A stretch of 64,000 nucleotides of DNA from the NCBI RefSeq assembly GCF_009846865.1, contig NZ_WUWN01000014.1, forward strand, positions 21,662-85,661. Direction: 5' to 3'. The notes under the pieces were generated by a model. That model was not told the origin of the DNA. It saw only the letters and a list, made by a program, of their open reading frames with translations, and did no database searches. The position numbers and the translations under genes were made by a program. The stretch comes from Puerhibacterium puerhi (GTDB lineage: Bacteria > Actinomycetota > Actinomycetes > Actinomycetales > Cellulomonadaceae). Shown one piece after another: positions 62,900 to 64,000 of the stretch. Numbering within the stretch: position 1 is the stretch's first letter; every line of letters begins with the position of its first letter.

Positions 62900-63388
62900 T
62901 CACGAGCACTGCGCGGTGGCCTCGATCTTCGACACGGCCGGGGCCAGATCGCCGATGAACGACGTCGAGTGGTCCTCGGTGACCGACGGCGGCACCAGCA
63001 CCTCGACGGCGGGCTCGCGGCCGTAGGTGACGAAGCGCCACGTGCCGTCGTCGCCGGCCTGCACGATCCAGTCCACGGTGCCCGACGGCGACTCGACCTG
63101 CTGGCAGTCGGCCGACGGCCCCGGCGGGGTGACGCCGCAGCGCAGCGTCACCGCTGCGCCCGGGCTGCCCCACGCGGTGGTGGCCTGCGCGTCGGTGTCC
63201 ACCTGGTCGAGGTCGCCGCCGATCCGGTCGGGCAGCGTGAGCATCACCTCGGCGCACAGCGGGTCGGCGGCGTCCTCGGCGGCGGGCACGCCGATCGTCG
63301 GCGTGCAGGCGGCCAGGGCGACGACGGAGGCGGCGACGGACGTGAGGGCGAGCAGGGCGGAGACCGGGCGGGCGGGGCGGCGGAGCAC
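62900..63388 (-). CDS. DUF3515-like lipoprotein
   Basis: A 162-aa exported protein. The N-terminus has Arg residues and a hydrophobic segment ending in a lipobox (VVALAACTP), so it is predicted to be lipid-anchored. The mature part holds paired Cys (LCAEVMLTLPDRI, LRCGVTPPGP, DCQQVESPSG, TAQCS) and WIVQAGDDGTWRFVTYGREP, matching the DUF3515 proteins that sit between ddl and thiL in many actinobacteria. Function unknown. GTG start 63388 chosen for the export signal. Confidence 0.85.
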   Translation of the reverse strand: MLRRPARPVSALLALTSVAASVVALAACTPTIGVPAAEDAADPLCAEVMLTLPDRIGGDLDQVDTDAQATTAWGSPGAAVTLRCGVTPPGPSADCQQVESPSGTVDWIVQAGDDGTWRFVTYGREPAVEVLVPPSVTEDHSTSFIGDLAPAVSKIEATAQCS

Positions 63389-63454
63389 CCGACCACGGTA
63401 CCCGCGCGCCGCGCCCGGCGATGACCGCCCGAGGACTGCCCGTAGGGTCTGACC

Positions 63455-64000
63455 GTGACGTCCCCCGAGCCCCTGCGCGTGGCCGACCTCGACGAGTCCG
63501 CCCTGCTCGCGCGCATCTTCCCGCTGCTGCCCGCCGGCGCCTCGACCCTGCTCGGCCCGGGCGACGACGCCGCGGTGGTCGCCGCCCCCGACGGCCGGTT
63601 CGTGGTCTCCACCGACGTGCTCGTCGAGGACCGCCACTTCCGGCGCCGCTGGTCGACGGGGTACGACGTCGGGGCACGCGCCGCGGCGCAGAACCTCGCC
63701 GACGTGGCGGCGATGGGCGCAAGGCCGACCGCCCTCGTGGTCTCGCTCGCCGTGCCCGCCGACCTCGAGGTCGCGTGGGTGGAGGGGCTCGCCCGCGGGC
63801 TGGCCGAGGCGTGCGCGCCCGCCGGCGCCGCCGTCGTGGGCGGCGACCTGTCCGGCGCGGAGGCCGTCGTCGTCGCCGTCACCGTGCACGGCGACCTCGC
63901 CGGCGCGGCCCCGGTGCGCCGCTCGGGCGCCCGGCCGGGGGACGTCGTCGCGCACGCGGGCGTGCGCGGCCGCTCGGCCGCCGGGCTGGCGCTGCTCGAC
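63455..64000 (+). CDS. thiL: Thiamine-monophosphate kinase (3' end outside window)
   Basis: The first 182 codons of ThiL, which phosphorylates thiamine monophosphate to the diphosphate cofactor. Seen: ESALLARIFPLLPAGASTLL, LGPGDDAAVV (Mg-binding DD), VVSTDVLVEDRHFRRRW, GARAAAQNLADVAAMGARPT and VVGGDLSGAEAVVVAVTVHG, as in AIR-synthase-fold kinases. GTG 63455 is the first good start; no strong ribosome-binding site. Truncated by the window end with the C-terminal domain missing. Confidence 0.93.
   Translation, partial: MTSPEPLRVADLDESALLARIFPLLPAGASTLLGPGDDAAVVAAPDGRFVVSTDVLVEDRHFRRRWSTGYDVGARAAAQNLADVAAMGARPTALVVSLAVPADLEVAWVEGLARGLAEACAPAGAAVVGGDLSGAEAVVVAVTVHGDLAGAAPVRRSGARPGDVVAHAGVRGRSAAGLALLD

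Noticed and set aside
1..64000. tRNA, rRNA, insertion sequences, prophage or integrase genes
   Set aside because: Read intergenic gaps and gene products on both strands and saw no cloverleaf, rRNA-like stretch, transposase or integrase.

Overview
The window is very GC-rich, compactly packed chromosomal DNA (many GTG starts, many 4-base ATGA/GTGA overlaps, strong G/C hairpins without U-tracts between genes). Gene content and the order murA-plsC-gpsA ... ddl-DUF3515 lipoprotein-thiL point to a high-GC actinobacterium, most likely a Micrococcales member related to Cellulomonas or Promicromonosporaceae. That placement is inferred from gene families and synteny, not from a database search. I see no rRNA or tRNA gene, CRISPR array, insertion sequence or prophage module.

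Region by region. 1-3.2 kb: the end of a DJ-1/PfpI protein, a small hypothetical protein and a zinc alcohol dehydrogenase in one overlapping operon, then a divergent membrane protein. 3.3-10 kb: a sugar ABC uptake operon (lipoprotein, two permeases, no ATPase), a large putative carbohydrate-active enzyme and a LacI regulator, with a perfect palindromic operator upstream. 10-15.2 kb: a complete D-galactonate (De Ley-Doudoroff) locus: iclR facing dgoK-dgoA-dgoD-dgoT across a 10+10 bp inverted repeat. 15.2-20.3 kb: single genes (STAS protein, GNAT, epoxide-hydrolase-like enzyme, patatin, PaiB-like regulator with a coupled 9-codon leader ORF, GtrA-like protein). 20.3-25.5 kb: a NarL-type two-component system followed by two damaged-looking genes, an AMP-binding-domain remnant and a frameshifted MMPL transporter.

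25.7-36.3 kb is the most distinctive block: a LytTR response regulator and a GHKL kinase (agrA/agrC architecture), then a two-membrane-anchor, domain-permuted GH3 protein, a conventional GH3 beta-glycosidase, a GtrA-like membrane protein, a GT2 glycosyltransferase and a ROK glucokinase. A LytTR-like direct repeat lies upstream of the first GH3 gene. I propose this as a regulated surface-glycan sensing and remodelling system. 36.3-43.8 kb is a LacI-controlled uronate/aldonate operon (2-hydroxyacid dehydrogenase, mannonate dehydratase-like enzyme, fructuronate reductase-like enzyme, MHS transporter, idonate dehydrogenase-like enzyme) with twin TTGCGCAA operators around a TTGACA box.

43.9-51.4 kb: SRPBCC protein, lipoprotein, an HtrA-like protease with a substituted catalytic Asp, a TPR-LuxR regulator, a flavin monooxygenase whose 3' end overlaps a convergent SDR gene, and an MHS transporter. 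51.7-64 kb: housekeeping cell-envelope genes (murA, plsC, gpsA, ddl), a PLP cystathionine-type enzyme, a GlxA-like regulator divergent from an MFS transporter, an acyl-CoA dehydrogenase divergent from an acyl-CoA ligase, a DUF3515-like lipoprotein and the start of thiL, which runs off the window.
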